23,534 nucleotides of DNA from an uncultured Bacteroides sp. Lineage in GTDB: Bacteria > Bacteroidota > Bacteroidia > Bacteroidales > Bacteroidaceae. The stretch covers positions 1 through 23,534 of the forward strand of contig NZ_CABUHK010000082.1 in the NCBI RefSeq assembly GCF_902491285.1. The letters run 5' to 3'. Shown one piece after another: positions 15,975 through 23,534 of the stretch. Under the pieces are notes generated by a model that saw only the letters and a list, made by a program, of their open reading frames with translations, was not told the DNA's origin and ran no database searches. How positions within the stretch are numbered: the stretch's first letter is position 1; each line of letters begins with the position of its first letter. Both the position numbers and the translations under genes were made by a program.

Positions 15975-18719
15975 TTGAACATAGGCAGTCATAAGTATTC
16001 TTTTCAGTATCGTTTGATTAGTTGTTATGTCTTCTTACTGATTAGTTTGGCTGTTTATGCACAGTCCGGTGGAGAGCGTTTTGCCGGACGTGTTGTTGAC
16101 TCGGAAACCTATGAGCCGGTACCGTTTGCTACGGTCCGGCTTTTGGCTTTACCGGACAGTGCAATGTTGGCGGGCGGGGCAACCGATGCACTGGGAAAAT
16201 TCCAGTTAGCCGCCACTGCTCCTAAGAATAAGGCTTTGCTACTTCATATCTCTTTTATCGGATACACTCCGGTTTATCGCGCTGTCTCACCTGCGGCAAC
16301 CAGCAATAAGAATACCTTAGGAGATATTCCTTTAAGCTCAGAAACAATCGCTTTGGATGAAACAGTTGTGGTAGGTCAGGCGCCTATGGCTGTGACCGAA
16401 GGAGATACAACCGTTTTTAATGCGTCTGCTTATCGCACTCCCGAAGGTTCGATGCTGGAAGATTTAGTGAAACAACTTCCCGGCGGAGAGATAGATGCGG
16501 ATGGAAAATTGCTGATTCATGGAAAAGAAGTGAAGAAGATACTGGTGGACGGAAAAGAATTCTTTTCCGACGACCCGAAAGCGGCGCTCAAGAATCTTCC
16601 TGTAGAAATGATAGAGAAGCTGAAAGCATACGAACGTCAATCTGACTTGGCGCGTCTTACAGGTATTGACGACGGGGAAGAAGAAATGATTCTCGACCTG
16701 TCCGTAAAGAAGAATATGAAGCGCGGTTGGATGGAGAACTTTATGGGCGGATATGGAAGTAAAGACCGTTACGAACTAGCCAATACCTTGAACCGTTTTC
16801 GGGACAACTCCCAACTGACAATTATCGGAAACCTGAACAATACGAATAATCAAGGCTTTTCCGAGATGCAGAGAGAATCCGCCAGTTCCAGCGGTAATCT
16901 GCGTACGCAAAAAGGACTGACCACTTCCCGTTCTCTGGGAGTGAATGCCACTTATGACTGGCAGCGGGTCAAGTTCCGGTCGAACATTCAATATGTAGGA
17001 ACCGATCGTCTGGAAGATAGCCGTACAACGGTTGATAATTTCCTTCGTCAGGACAAGTCCATCACTCAGAGTACCGGGCGCAACCGACTGAAAAATGACA
17101 ATCTGATAGCGAATGCTTTTCTGGAATGGAAAATGGACTCCGTAACTACATTGATTTTCCGTCCCCAGTATCGTACGGCAGTCAACGACAGAAGTAATGA
17201 AGGATTCCAGCAAGGGTGGGGGAATGATGTCCTGCTCAATGAAAAAGAATCATCTGGAACAAACCATAACTCTTCCTATAATATGACAATGATGCTGCAA
17301 CTCAGCCGTAAACTCAGCCGGATGGGGAGAAATGTTGCATTGAAAGTAGATTATGGCACCAATGCTTCTTCAATGGACAGAAAGAATCTTTCTACTACAC
17401 ACTATTTTAAGAATAACACGGAAAAAGTTCAGAACCAAAAGATAGAAGACGAAGTGGACGGCTACAACTACCGCTTGCAATTGGTCTATGTAGAGCCGCT
17501 GCCCTGGTTGCACTTTCTACAATTCCGTTATAGCTATCAATACCGTGTGAACAACTCCGATCATTTTGTCTACAACTGGGATAAGGAACTGGAAGAATTT
17601 ACTCCCGACTATGACGAAGAAGCAAGCAACCAATTTGAGAATCAGTACAGCAACCATCTGTTTAACCTTGCCATCCGTACTTCCCGAAAAAAGTACAATT
17701 ATAATATCGGTGCCGACTTCGAACCTCAAAAATCCGTAAGCCATTCCATCTTGAAGAATGACCCGGAAAACCAGTTGAAAAGAACCGTCTTTAATTTCTC
17801 GCCTACTGTCAATTTCCGTTATAAGTTCTCCAAACGTACCCGTTTGCAGATTGTATATCGAGGGAAGAGCCGTCAGCCTAATATACGTGACCTTCAACCG
17901 GTAACCGACCGTACCAACCCATTAAATATCCGTGTGGGCAATCCTTCTTTGAAGCCTTCTTATACCAACACGTTTACGCTGAATTTCAATTCCTATAATA
18001 TGAAACATCAACGGAATATGGTCGTTACCGCACTAGTGGAAAATACCATCAACAGTGTGACCAATCAAGTGACCTATGACAGCGAAACCGGTGTGCGAAC
18101 CACTACTCCGCTCAATCTGAACGGTAACTGGCGGGCTTTGGGCTCTTTTTCTCTTAATACTCCTTTCAAAAACCGTAGCTGGATATTCCGCACCTATTCA
18201 TATCTGCAATATAGAAACCAGAACGGATACAGCACCATCAACAAGGAAGCCCCTGTAAAAAGTACAGTGAAACATCTTACAGCCCGTCAACGCCTGCAAT
18301 TGACATACCGCACGAAACAAATGGAAATCAGTGCCCGTGCAGAATTGCTTTACAACAATTCCCATAACAATGTGACAGAGACACGGACGGAAACTTACGA
18401 TTACCGCTTTGGTACGGAAATGCAATATTACTTCCCATGGGGGATAGAACTATTCAGCGATCTCACTTATTTTCAACGTTCCGGCTATGGATACAGTGGC
18501 TATGCCCGTGAGAATTTTATGTGGAACTGCCAGTTGTCGAAAGCCTTCCTGAAACGGAAACAATTGCTGCTCCGTTTCAAGATATATGATATTCTTCATC
18601 AGGATGTCTCAATGATACGTACGATTACTGCCACTGCCATTCGTGATACTGATTACAACGCGCTGGGTTCCTATTTCATGGTACACGCTATTCTTCGTCT
18701 GAATATGATGGGGCGCTGA
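15975..18719 (+). CDS. Outer-membrane beta-barrel protein, TonB-receptor-like (OMP_b-brl_3 type)
   Basis: 914 residues. TTG 15975 is the only usable start: a stop lies 30 bases upstream in frame and the first in-frame ATG falls well inside the mature protein. From that TTG there is a proper signal peptide (about 1-29, FLLISLAVYAQ). Residues about 35-125 form a CarboxypepD_reg-like domain (FAGRVVDSETYEPVPFATV, HISFIGYTPVYRAV). Residues about 128-265 are plug-like: ALDETVVVGQ, EDLVKQLPGGEIDADG, VDGKEFFSDDPKAALKNLP. The remainder shows alternating hydrophobic/polar strands with many Tyr, Asn and Arg, typical of a large barrel. The chain ends in MMGR rather than an aromatic residue. It is the last gene of the second sigma operon, 53 bases after the Spy-like gene. 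Whether it takes up a ligand through TonB or serves another role cannot be told. Confidence 0.9.
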   Translation: MNIGSHKYSFQYRLISCYVFLLISLAVYAQSGGERFAGRVVDSETYEPVPFATVRLLALPDSAMLAGGATDALGKFQLAATAPKNKALLLHISFIGYTPVYRAVSPAATSNKNTLGDIPLSSETIALDETVVVGQAPMAVTEGDTTVFNASAYRTPEGSMLEDLVKQLPGGEIDADGKLLIHGKEVKKILVDGKEFFSDDPKAALKNLPVEMIEKLKAYERQSDLARLTGIDDGEEEMILDLSVKKNMKRGWMENFMGGYGSKDRYELANTLNRFRDNSQLTIIGNLNNTNNQGFSEMQRESASSSGNLRTQKGLTTSRSLGVNATYDWQRVKFRSNIQYVGTDRLEDSRTTVDNFLRQDKSITQSTGRNRLKNDNLIANAFLEWKMDSVTTLIFRPQYRTAVNDRSNEGFQQGWGNDVLLNEKESSGTNHNSSYNMTMMLQLSRKLSRMGRNVALKVDYGTNASSMDRKNLSTTHYFKNNTEKVQNQKIEDEVDGYNYRLQLVYVEPLPWLHFLQFRYSYQYRVNNSDHFVYNWDKELEEFTPDYDEEASNQFENQYSNHLFNLAIRTSRKKYNYNIGADFEPQKSVSHSILKNDPENQLKRTVFNFSPTVNFRYKFSKRTRLQIVYRGKSRQPNIRDLQPVTDRTNPLNIRVGNPSLKPSYTNTFTLNFNSYNMKHQRNMVVTALVENTINSVTNQVTYDSETGVRTTTPLNLNGNWRALGSFSLNTPFKNRSWIFRTYSYLQYRNQNGYSTINKEAPVKSTVKHLTARQRLQLTYRTKQMEISARAELLYNNSHNNVTETRTETYDYRFGTEMQYYFPWGIELFSDLTYFQRSGYGYSGYARENFMWNCQLSKAFLKRKQLLLRFKIYDILHQDVSMIRTITATAIRDTDYNALGSYFMVHAILRLNMMGR

Positions 18720-18805
18720 TTAAAAATTAAAATTCCGTTTGTCTGAAACCACAGCAGGGTTTTGATTGTTGTTGTCGTACGTAAAAACAATGAAAACCTT
18801 GCCGA

Positions 18806-20377
18806 ATGTTTGATTATGTCAATAAATTGAAGGATAAGGGCCGTTGGCGAATCTTTAAACTGAAGTTGATTGATGCGCGGCTTTACTTTGTCAGTATCTT
18901 CGTGGGACTGCTGACAGGGCTTATTGCCGTGCCCTACCATTATTTATTACAGTTTTTCTTCAATCTTCGTCATGATTTCTTTGATGCCCACTTGAAGTGG
19001 TATTGGTACATTCCTCTTTTCCTGTTGATGTGGGGGATTCTTATCTTCGTCTCCTGGATGGTAAAGAAAATGCCTCTCATTACGGGTGGAGGGATTCCAC
19101 AAACGCGTGGAGTCATTAACGGACGGGTTGATTATAAACATCCTTTTCTTGAATTGATTGCCAAGTTTGTAGGTGGAATACTTGCATTAAGTACCGGATT
19201 ATCTTTGGGGCGTGAAGGGCCTTCCGTACAGATAGGCTCGTATGTGGGATATTTGGTATCCAAATGGGGGCGAGTGCTTAGCGGCGAACGGAAACAATTA
19301 TTGGCCGCCGGTGCCGGTGCGGGGTTAGCGGCTGCTTTTGCTGCGCCGTTGGCTTCTTCACTGTTGGTTATCGAATCCATCGAACGCTTCGATGCGCCTA
19401 AAACAGCTATTACTACGCTTTTGGCAGGGGTGGTCGCCGGTGGGGTAGCCAGTTGGATTTTTCCTATGAATCCTTATTTTCATATAGATGCCATCGTGCC
19501 GGGTATGACTTTCTGGGGGCAGGTGAAACTGTTTCTTCTATTGGCTGCCGTAGTTTCCATTTTCGGAAAGTTCTTTTCTATCACTACCCTTCAAGTCAAG
19601 CGTATTTATCCTGCTATTAAACATCCGGAATATGTGAAGATGCTCTATCTTCTTTTTATAGCCTTTCTTATCTCTATGGCAGAATTCAATCTGACCGGTG
19701 GGGGAGAGCAATTCCTGCTTTCGCAAGCCATACATCCGGATACACATATTCTCTGGATTGTCGGTATGATGCTATTGCACTTGGTCTTTAGCATATTCTC
19801 TTTTTCTTCGGGTTTGCCGGGCGGAAATTTTATACCTACATTGGTGACGGGAGGATTACTCGGACAAATCGTAGCATTGATTATGGTACAACAGGGGCTT
19901 ATCGCTCACGAGAATATCACTTATATCATGTTGATTTGTATGTCCGCCTTTCTTGTTGCAGTAGTCCGTACTCCATTAACGGCTATCGTGCTGATAACCG
20001 AGATAACGGGACATTTAGAAGTTTTCTATCCTTCTATCGTAGTGGGAGGATTAACTTATTACTTCACGGAAATGCTTCAAATAAAACCTCTCAATGTGAC
20101 TTTATACGAGGACATGATTCATTCGCCCGCATTCAAGGAGGAAGCGCGCTACACATTATCGGTTGAAGTCATGAGCGGCTCTTATTTGGACGGAAAGATT
20201 GTAGATGAACTTCGTCTGCCGGAGCGTTGCATGATTATTAATGTTCACCGTGACCGGAAAGACTGGACTCCTAAAGGACAGAAACTAATGCCCGGCGACC
20301 AGGTGCAGATAGAAATGGATTCGCAAGATATAGAAAAACTGTATGAGCCTTTGGTCAGTATGGCGAATATTTATTAA
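18806..20377 (+). CDS. ClC-family chloride channel/antiporter with RCK_C domain
   Basis: 523 residues. The ClC core (about 25-435) holds the family signatures: GGGIPQ (94-99), GREGP (135-139) with the gating glutamate at 137, and GGNFIP (339-344). The C-terminal 75 residues (about 448-520, LSVEVMSGSYLDGKIVDELR through MPGDQVQIEM) match an RCK_C/TrkA_C regulatory domain, seen in some bacterial ClC proteins instead of CBS domains. It moves chloride or a related anion across the inner membrane. By-eye alignment with the E. coli ClC gives Gly95 for the chloride-binding Ser107, Ser191 for the internal proton Glu203, and Asn430 for Tyr445, so ion preference and proton coupling may differ. Start ATG 18806 follows the barrel gene by 86 bases; no consensus promoter was found there. 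Confidence 0.93.
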   Translation: MFDYVNKLKDKGRWRIFKLKLIDARLYFVSIFVGLLTGLIAVPYHYLLQFFFNLRHDFFDAHLKWYWYIPLFLLMWGILIFVSWMVKKMPLITGGGIPQTRGVINGRVDYKHPFLELIAKFVGGILALSTGLSLGREGPSVQIGSYVGYLVSKWGRVLSGERKQLLAAGAGAGLAAAFAAPLASSLLVIESIERFDAPKTAITTLLAGVVAGGVASWIFPMNPYFHIDAIVPGMTFWGQVKLFLLLAAVVSIFGKFFSITTLQVKRIYPAIKHPEYVKMLYLLFIAFLISMAEFNLTGGGEQFLLSQAIHPDTHILWIVGMMLLHLVFSIFSFSSGLPGGNFIPTLVTGGLLGQIVALIMVQQGLIAHENITYIMLICMSAFLVAVVRTPLTAIVLITEITGHLEVFYPSIVVGGLTYYFTEMLQIKPLNVTLYEDMIHSPAFKEEARYTLSVEVMSGSYLDGKIVDELRLPERCMIINVHRDRKDWTPKGQKLMPGDQVQIEMDSQDIEKLYEPLVSMANIY

Positions 20378-20386
20378 GTATCTGGT

Positions 20387-20432
20387 ATATATAAAAATAG
20401 CCGGAAATATACTTCCGGCTATTTTTATATAT
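20387..20432. terminator. Bidirectional terminator between the ClC gene and the LruC lipoprotein gene
   Basis: A perfect 20-bp stem (20387-20406 with 20413-20432) around a six-base loop. The core is AGCCGGAA/TTCCGGCT, flanked by AAAAAT and ATTTTT, so each strand ends in a U-run. It sits 10 bases after the ClC stop and 13 bases after the convergent gene's stop. Confidence 0.9.
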
Positions 20433-20444
20433 GAATGTGGCTGG

Positions 20445-22370
20445 CTATTTTTTGTACCAATCCTTATTTGTGTTATTATTCTTTGCCCAGCCTATGAATT
20501 TCGGATAAAGTTCACTAATGGAAATTCCTTCATTTTCTTTTGTCAGAAGCTTATCCACATCACTCAGGTTGGCACCTTGCAAGAAAAATGCAAACGGATA
20601 GATTTTATCTTTATCGGATACGTAGTAAATGCCTTTAGCCGGATCCGAACGATCATCTCCTGTATTGAAATATGTCATATCAGCTTTGGTTGTTGGCGCC
20701 TGCATCGGAATATGTATTTCTAAGCGGGTTCCATTGTTGCTAGGACGGAAAATAAAAGCATCTAATGAGGTTTCAGACGTTTTCTGACCTTTCTTATATT
20801 CAATAGTTACCTTGTACTGCGTTTTCGAGTTTTCTTTTACTTTTTCCGTCAGTATGACAACATTGTTTTCGTGTACGAAGTTGGTTATCTTAAACTTTGT
20901 GTCATTACTTGTCTTGGCAGAGTCTGTCATATTCTGATAGTTACCTAAGTCTTTTAAGCTAAATGCCAGACCGTTGTTCAACATTGCCTGCCAATCGGAT
21001 GTGTGAGGTTCTAAAGTGAATGATTCCTTTAGAATTTCATTATAAATATTGAATGTTTTTTCATAGGTATAAAGTACAACTACATCATTCATGTCGTAAT
21101 CATAGGCTTTAGGCCAATAATCTTCGAATGAATACACACCTGTCTTTTTGATGGTGGTATTTGATTCCGGATCTACAGTCGGAACATTCGTTATTTTCGG
21201 ATTTGCTTTTAGAGCAAACAGAACATCAGTGAAATTCTGGTCGTCTTTGTAATCCTCAAAAGTTATGGCAATGTTGCCTTTACTATCTTTGAACATAGCA
21301 GTGCGAACTTTTCCAATACCTTCTGTTGAACAAGCATAATAAGGAAAGTCGGATTTGAAAGCTGAGAAGTACCTGTCCCAAGCATTTGTAGCGAGGACAA
21401 AGCCGATTTTATAACCTTTCGGGAAATACTCTGTTCCTTCCGGATAATCTTTATCGAAGTATTTCAACTGCACGGATTCTCCTTCGCTAATACCTCTTGG
21501 GTATGAATACACTCCGTATCCGTTATTCCAACTGGTTTGAGTATTGGGGAATATTGTATATATAGTTACATCATTTAAATTAGTTGGAACGTTGTCAGCT
21601 CTATAGTAATAGTATCCCAATGAGCTATTCCAACAAGTCCATCCGGACAATGCGGTTAATGCTACAGCAGTTTGGTCTTTTTCAATATATAAATCAGCTC
21701 CTGTACGGTATGCTTGCGGACAGACAAAACTAGTAGAATTTTTCAAAACACTATTTATGGTAGTCTTGAGCTCTTTCATCTCTGATTTGCTTAATTTTAA
21801 GTCACCATTATATAGGTAGCCTATTTTCCCTGTTTCTGTGTCAAAAGCCCCCAGGACATTATTCCATCCTAATGATGTAAATCGGTTGGCATTATATTGG
21901 GTGTTTTTTTTGCCCTGTGGCTCTGAGGCCCTTGTTCTGGTTTGTTCGTCAGTTTCGGAAAACTTCAATATTCCATTCTCCACTTTACCTTCTATTACAG
22001 GTTTTGTTGCAAATGGCGATGTGGAGACAATATACACTTCTGATACATAGGCAGGAAGAGACATTTTACCGTTGTACTTGCCTTCTTCATCTGTCCAAGC
22101 GCCATCCAGCGGCTCGATGTTTTCGTCAATGGTTATAGTGTTGGATTCAGCTTCCTGTGGTTTTATCGGATTCTTGTCATATATATAAAAAGGTACGTGC
22201 GAATCGGCGTTCGAATAGTCTGCTTCTACTTGTACTACTTGCTTTGTAGAGAAATCTGATAGATTTGTTTCTTTTTCCGGAGCTTCCTGGTATAAGTCTT
22301 TATCACTGTCTACACAACCGCTTATACCCACTGCGATGACCATTGTGCATGCTAACCAAAACTTTTTCAT
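20445..22370 (-). CDS. LruC-domain (DUF4842/DUF4114-like) lipoprotein, probably surface-exposed
   Basis: 641 residues. The signal peptide ends in the lipobox ISG-C with Cys19, followed by V-D-S-D-K-D. Acidic residues straight after the lipid-bearing Cys are the Bacteroides signal for export to the cell surface. Two acidic motifs stand out: FEDYKDDQNFTDVLFAL (371-387) and FEDYWPKAYDYDMNDVVV (415-432). The second is typical of LruC/DUF4842 proteins and the first resembles the DUF4114 motif; both look like Asp-rich calcium-type loops. The N-terminal 350 residues hold beta-rich sequence with many Tyr and Trp and no enzyme motif. Function is unknown to me; adhesion or matrix binding is only a guess from the domain type. 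It is transcribed alone, with a -7 element at 22462-22469 and a terminator shared with the ClC gene. Confidence 0.88.
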   Translation of the reverse strand: MKKFWLACTMVIAVGISGCVDSDKDLYQEAPEKETNLSDFSTKQVVQVEADYSNADSHVPFYIYDKNPIKPQEAESNTITIDENIEPLDGAWTDEEGKYNGKMSLPAYVSEVYIVSTSPFATKPVIEGKVENGILKFSETDEQTRTRASEPQGKKNTQYNANRFTSLGWNNVLGAFDTETGKIGYLYNGDLKLSKSEMKELKTTINSVLKNSTSFVCPQAYRTGADLYIEKDQTAVALTALSGWTCWNSSLGYYYYRADNVPTNLNDVTIYTIFPNTQTSWNNGYGVYSYPRGISEGESVQLKYFDKDYPEGTEYFPKGYKIGFVLATNAWDRYFSAFKSDFPYYACSTEGIGKVRTAMFKDSKGNIAITFEDYKDDQNFTDVLFALKANPKITNVPTVDPESNTTIKKTGVYSFEDYWPKAYDYDMNDVVVLYTYEKTFNIYNEILKESFTLEPHTSDWQAMLNNGLAFSLKDLGNYQNMTDSAKTSNDTKFKITNFVHENNVVILTEKVKENSKTQYKVTIEYKKGQKTSETSLDAFIFRPSNNGTRLEIHIPMQAPTTKADMTYFNTGDDRSDPAKGIYYVSDKDKIYPFAFFLQGANLSDVDKLLTKENEGISISELYPKFIGWAKNNNTNKDWYKK

Positions 22371-22418
22371 ATATATTGTTTTTTGTTTATGCGATTATTA
22401 AAATGTTTGTTTTGCAAT

Positions 22419-22461
22419 AAAAATACCCGTAAGTACTTTGAAGTCCAAAGGTTTACGGGTA
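22419..22461 (-). terminator. Intrinsic terminator after nfo
   Basis: Arms TACCCGTAA (22424-22432) and TTACGGGTA (22453-22461), with inner CTTTG/CAAAG pairing and a five-base loop. On the minus strand the stem is followed by TTTTT (22423-22419) and TATT. It lies about 87 bases after the nfo stop. It also directly adjoins a -7 element for the lipoprotein gene. Confidence 0.75.
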
Positions 22462-22469
22462 CAAAAATA
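22462..22469 (-). promoter_or_regulatory. Candidate -7 element for the LruC lipoprotein gene
   Basis: The minus strand reads TATTTTTG, a full TAnnTTTG match, ending at the first base of the terminator stem. No TTTG at -33 spacing was found. A start about 5-7 bases downstream would fall inside the left arm of the hairpin. No other TAnnTTTG occurs between here and ATG 22370. Confidence 0.4.
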
Positions 22470-22547
22470 CATATAATATTCAATATTATAACATAAAGTT
22501 GAGGATTTTTTCGCAAATGTGTTGCATAACTTGTATTTCCCGGTCTT

Positions 22548-23381
22548 TTACTCGATGCTTCTTAGCCAGGCAATCTCTTCCGCCCACTTGCTTTCATCCG
22601 GAGTTTCGAGTATTATCGGCATATTGTTAAATCTTGGATCTTTCATTAATCTTTCAAAAAAGGCTCTTCCAATCAGTCCCTCACCAATACTGTCATGGCG
22701 GTCGACATGGCTTCCCAGTGCTTTCTTTGAATCATTCAGGTGTATGCCACGTAGATAATTGAATCCCACTTCCTTATCGAACTCGTCGAATACCTTATCA
22801 TAATCGTTCACTATATCGTAACCTGCTGTATATGTATGGCAAGTATCAAGGCAGATGCCCACCCGGCTTTTGTCATCCACCCGGTCAATAATATATTTTA
22901 GTTGCCAGAATTCACTTCCCAGATTACTACCTTGCCCGGCAGTGTTCTCAATAACGGCTGTGACTCCTTTAGTCTTTTCCAAAGCGATATTGATACTTTC
23001 TGCGATAAGTGCCAGGCAATCTTCTATCGATATTTTATTGAGGGAGCTGCCGGGATGAAAATTTAAAAGTTTCAAGCCGAGTTGTTCGCAACGTTGCATC
23101 TCGTCCAGAAAGGCGGCGCGGCTTTTTGCCAATCCTTCTTCCTCCGGGTGTCCCAAATTAATAAGGTAACTGTCGTGAGGTAGGATATACTCCGGCTGAA
23201 AACCGAACTTCTCACAATTCTCTTTGAAAAGACTGATATTTTTTTCTGTCAACGGTTTGCTTACCCATTGGCGCTGGTTCTTTGTGAATAGTGCAAAAGC
23301 GTTTGCTCCTATTTCGTGCGCATTGACGGGGGCGGATTCTACACCGCCGGATGCGCTTACGTGTGCTCCGATATATTTCAT
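22548..23381 (-). CDS. nfo: Endonuclease IV (AP endonuclease)
   Basis: 277 residues, the normal length. Endonuclease IV cleaves DNA 5' of abasic sites in base-excision repair and binds three zinc ions. All nine metal ligands known from the E. coli enzyme are visible: His69 (PHDSYLINL), His109 (NFHPGS), Glu145 (ENTAGQG), Asp179 and His182 ([13 protein letters not shown]), His214 (HLNDSK), Asp227 and His229 ([10 protein letters not shown]), and Glu259 (LETPD). The N-terminus [13 protein letters not shown] is the family start, so ATG 23381 is firm. A -7 element at 23411-23418 suggests its own promoter with a leader of about 25 bases. It is a cytoplasmic housekeeping gene; the neighbouring lipoprotein gene is unrelated in function. 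Confidence 0.97.
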   Translation of the reverse strand: MKYIGAHVSASGGVESAPVNAHEIGANAFALFTKNQRQWVSKPLTEKNISLFKENCEKFGFQPEYILPHDSYLINLGHPEEEGLAKSRAAFLDEMQRCEQLGLKLLNFHPGSSLNKISIEDCLALIAESINIALEKTKGVTAVIENTAGQGSNLGSEFWQLKYIIDRVDDKSRVGICLDTCHTYTAGYDIVNDYDKVFDEFDKEVGFNYLRGIHLNDSKKALGSHVDRHDSIGEGLIGRAFFERLMKDPRFNNMPIILETPDESKWAEEIAWLRSIE

Positions 23382-23410
23382 CTGTTGTTCTTTTTTTGAT
23401 TCTTAGTCTG

Positions 23411-23418
23411 CAAATATA
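23411..23418 (-). promoter_or_regulatory. Candidate -7 element for nfo
   Basis: The minus strand reads TATATTTG, a full TAnnTTTG match, 30 bases before the nfo ATG. No TTTG is found at the expected -33 spacing. Confidence 0.4.
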
Positions 23419-23534
23419 ACATATTTATATGAACTAATGTTTGAATGAGTCATTGAAGTAGGATATTTAAAAGGTTCTTCGTCAAATTTGGTGGTAATCT
23501 CTTTTTTATTTCGATGGTTTTCCTCTTCTTCTTC
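23419..23534. other. Window edge upstream of nfo, no assignable gene
   Basis: Two minus-strand frames run in from the window end: one stays open to a TAA at 23403-23405 and ends in YKYVIFAD, the other stops earlier and ends in LLNILLQ. Either could be the tail of an upstream gene, or neither. The sequence is AT-rich with a run of CTT repeats at the edge, and I recognise no family. Confidence 0.2.

Noticed and set aside
18790..18813. Seven-codon frame (MKTLPNV) overlapping the ClC start codon
   Set aside because: Too short and without ribosome-binding support; probably chance.
1..23534. CRISPR arrays, tRNA or rRNA genes, insertion sequences and transposases
   Set aside because: None seen: no regularly spaced repeats, no transposase motifs and no terminal inverted repeats with target duplications were noticed.

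Overview
The window looks like a chromosomal segment of a gut Bacteroides. Reasons: Bacteroides-type promoter elements (TTTG, about 19 bases, then TAnnTTTG), few Shine-Dalgarno sites, and families typical of Bacteroidota: FecR/DUF4974 anti-sigma, STN and carboxypeptidase-D regulatory-like (CarboxypepD_reg-like) secreted proteins, an OMP_b-brl_3-type barrel, DUF4250, and an LruC-domain lipoprotein. I see no mobile element, CRISPR array, rRNA or tRNA. All calls come from reading the sequence; no database search was run.

Left part (1-9469). The last two thirds of dnaK read in from the left and end at a bidirectional terminator. Facing it is a very large minus-strand helicase gene. Its product joins a DEDD exonuclease-like domain, a RecQ-type SF2 helicase and a UvrD-type SF1 helicase in one chain of about 1625 residues. 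Upstream of it on the same strand lie a phosphate permease (PiT) with its DUF47/PhoU-like partner, a DedA-family membrane protein and a small unrecognised secreted or anchored protein.

Middle part (9697-18719). Two plus-strand envelope-signalling operons stand head to tail, separated by a short DUF4250 gene that has its own near-perfect promoter. Operon 1 (9697-13987) is secreted protein A, an ECF sigma factor, a FecR anti-sigma, and secreted protein B. A and B are paralogues sharing a FYRE-containing body, and B also carries an STN signalling domain. No TonB-dependent barrel is encoded in it, so the FecI/FecR pair appears wired to a non-transporter partner. Operon 2 (14428-18719) is a second ECF sigma factor, a small one-helix membrane protein likely to be its anti-sigma, a Spy/CpxP-like periplasmic protein with a His-rich tail, and a large outer-membrane barrel protein that starts with TTG. 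Each operon has an inverted repeat upstream that does not look like a terminator and could be an operator or sigma-specific element.

Right part (18806-23534). A ClC-family anion transporter/channel with a C-terminal RCK_C domain converges, across a perfect 20-bp stem terminator, on an LruC-domain surface lipoprotein. Beyond that is nfo (endonuclease IV). The nfo terminator abuts, and partly overlaps, the likely start point of the lipoprotein transcript.

The best candidates for something under-described are the FecI/FecR module flanked by paralogous FYRE proteins with an STN domain but no barrel, and the exonuclease-RecQ-UvrD fusion with its His/Cys cluster. Regulatory calls are inferred from sequence pattern only.
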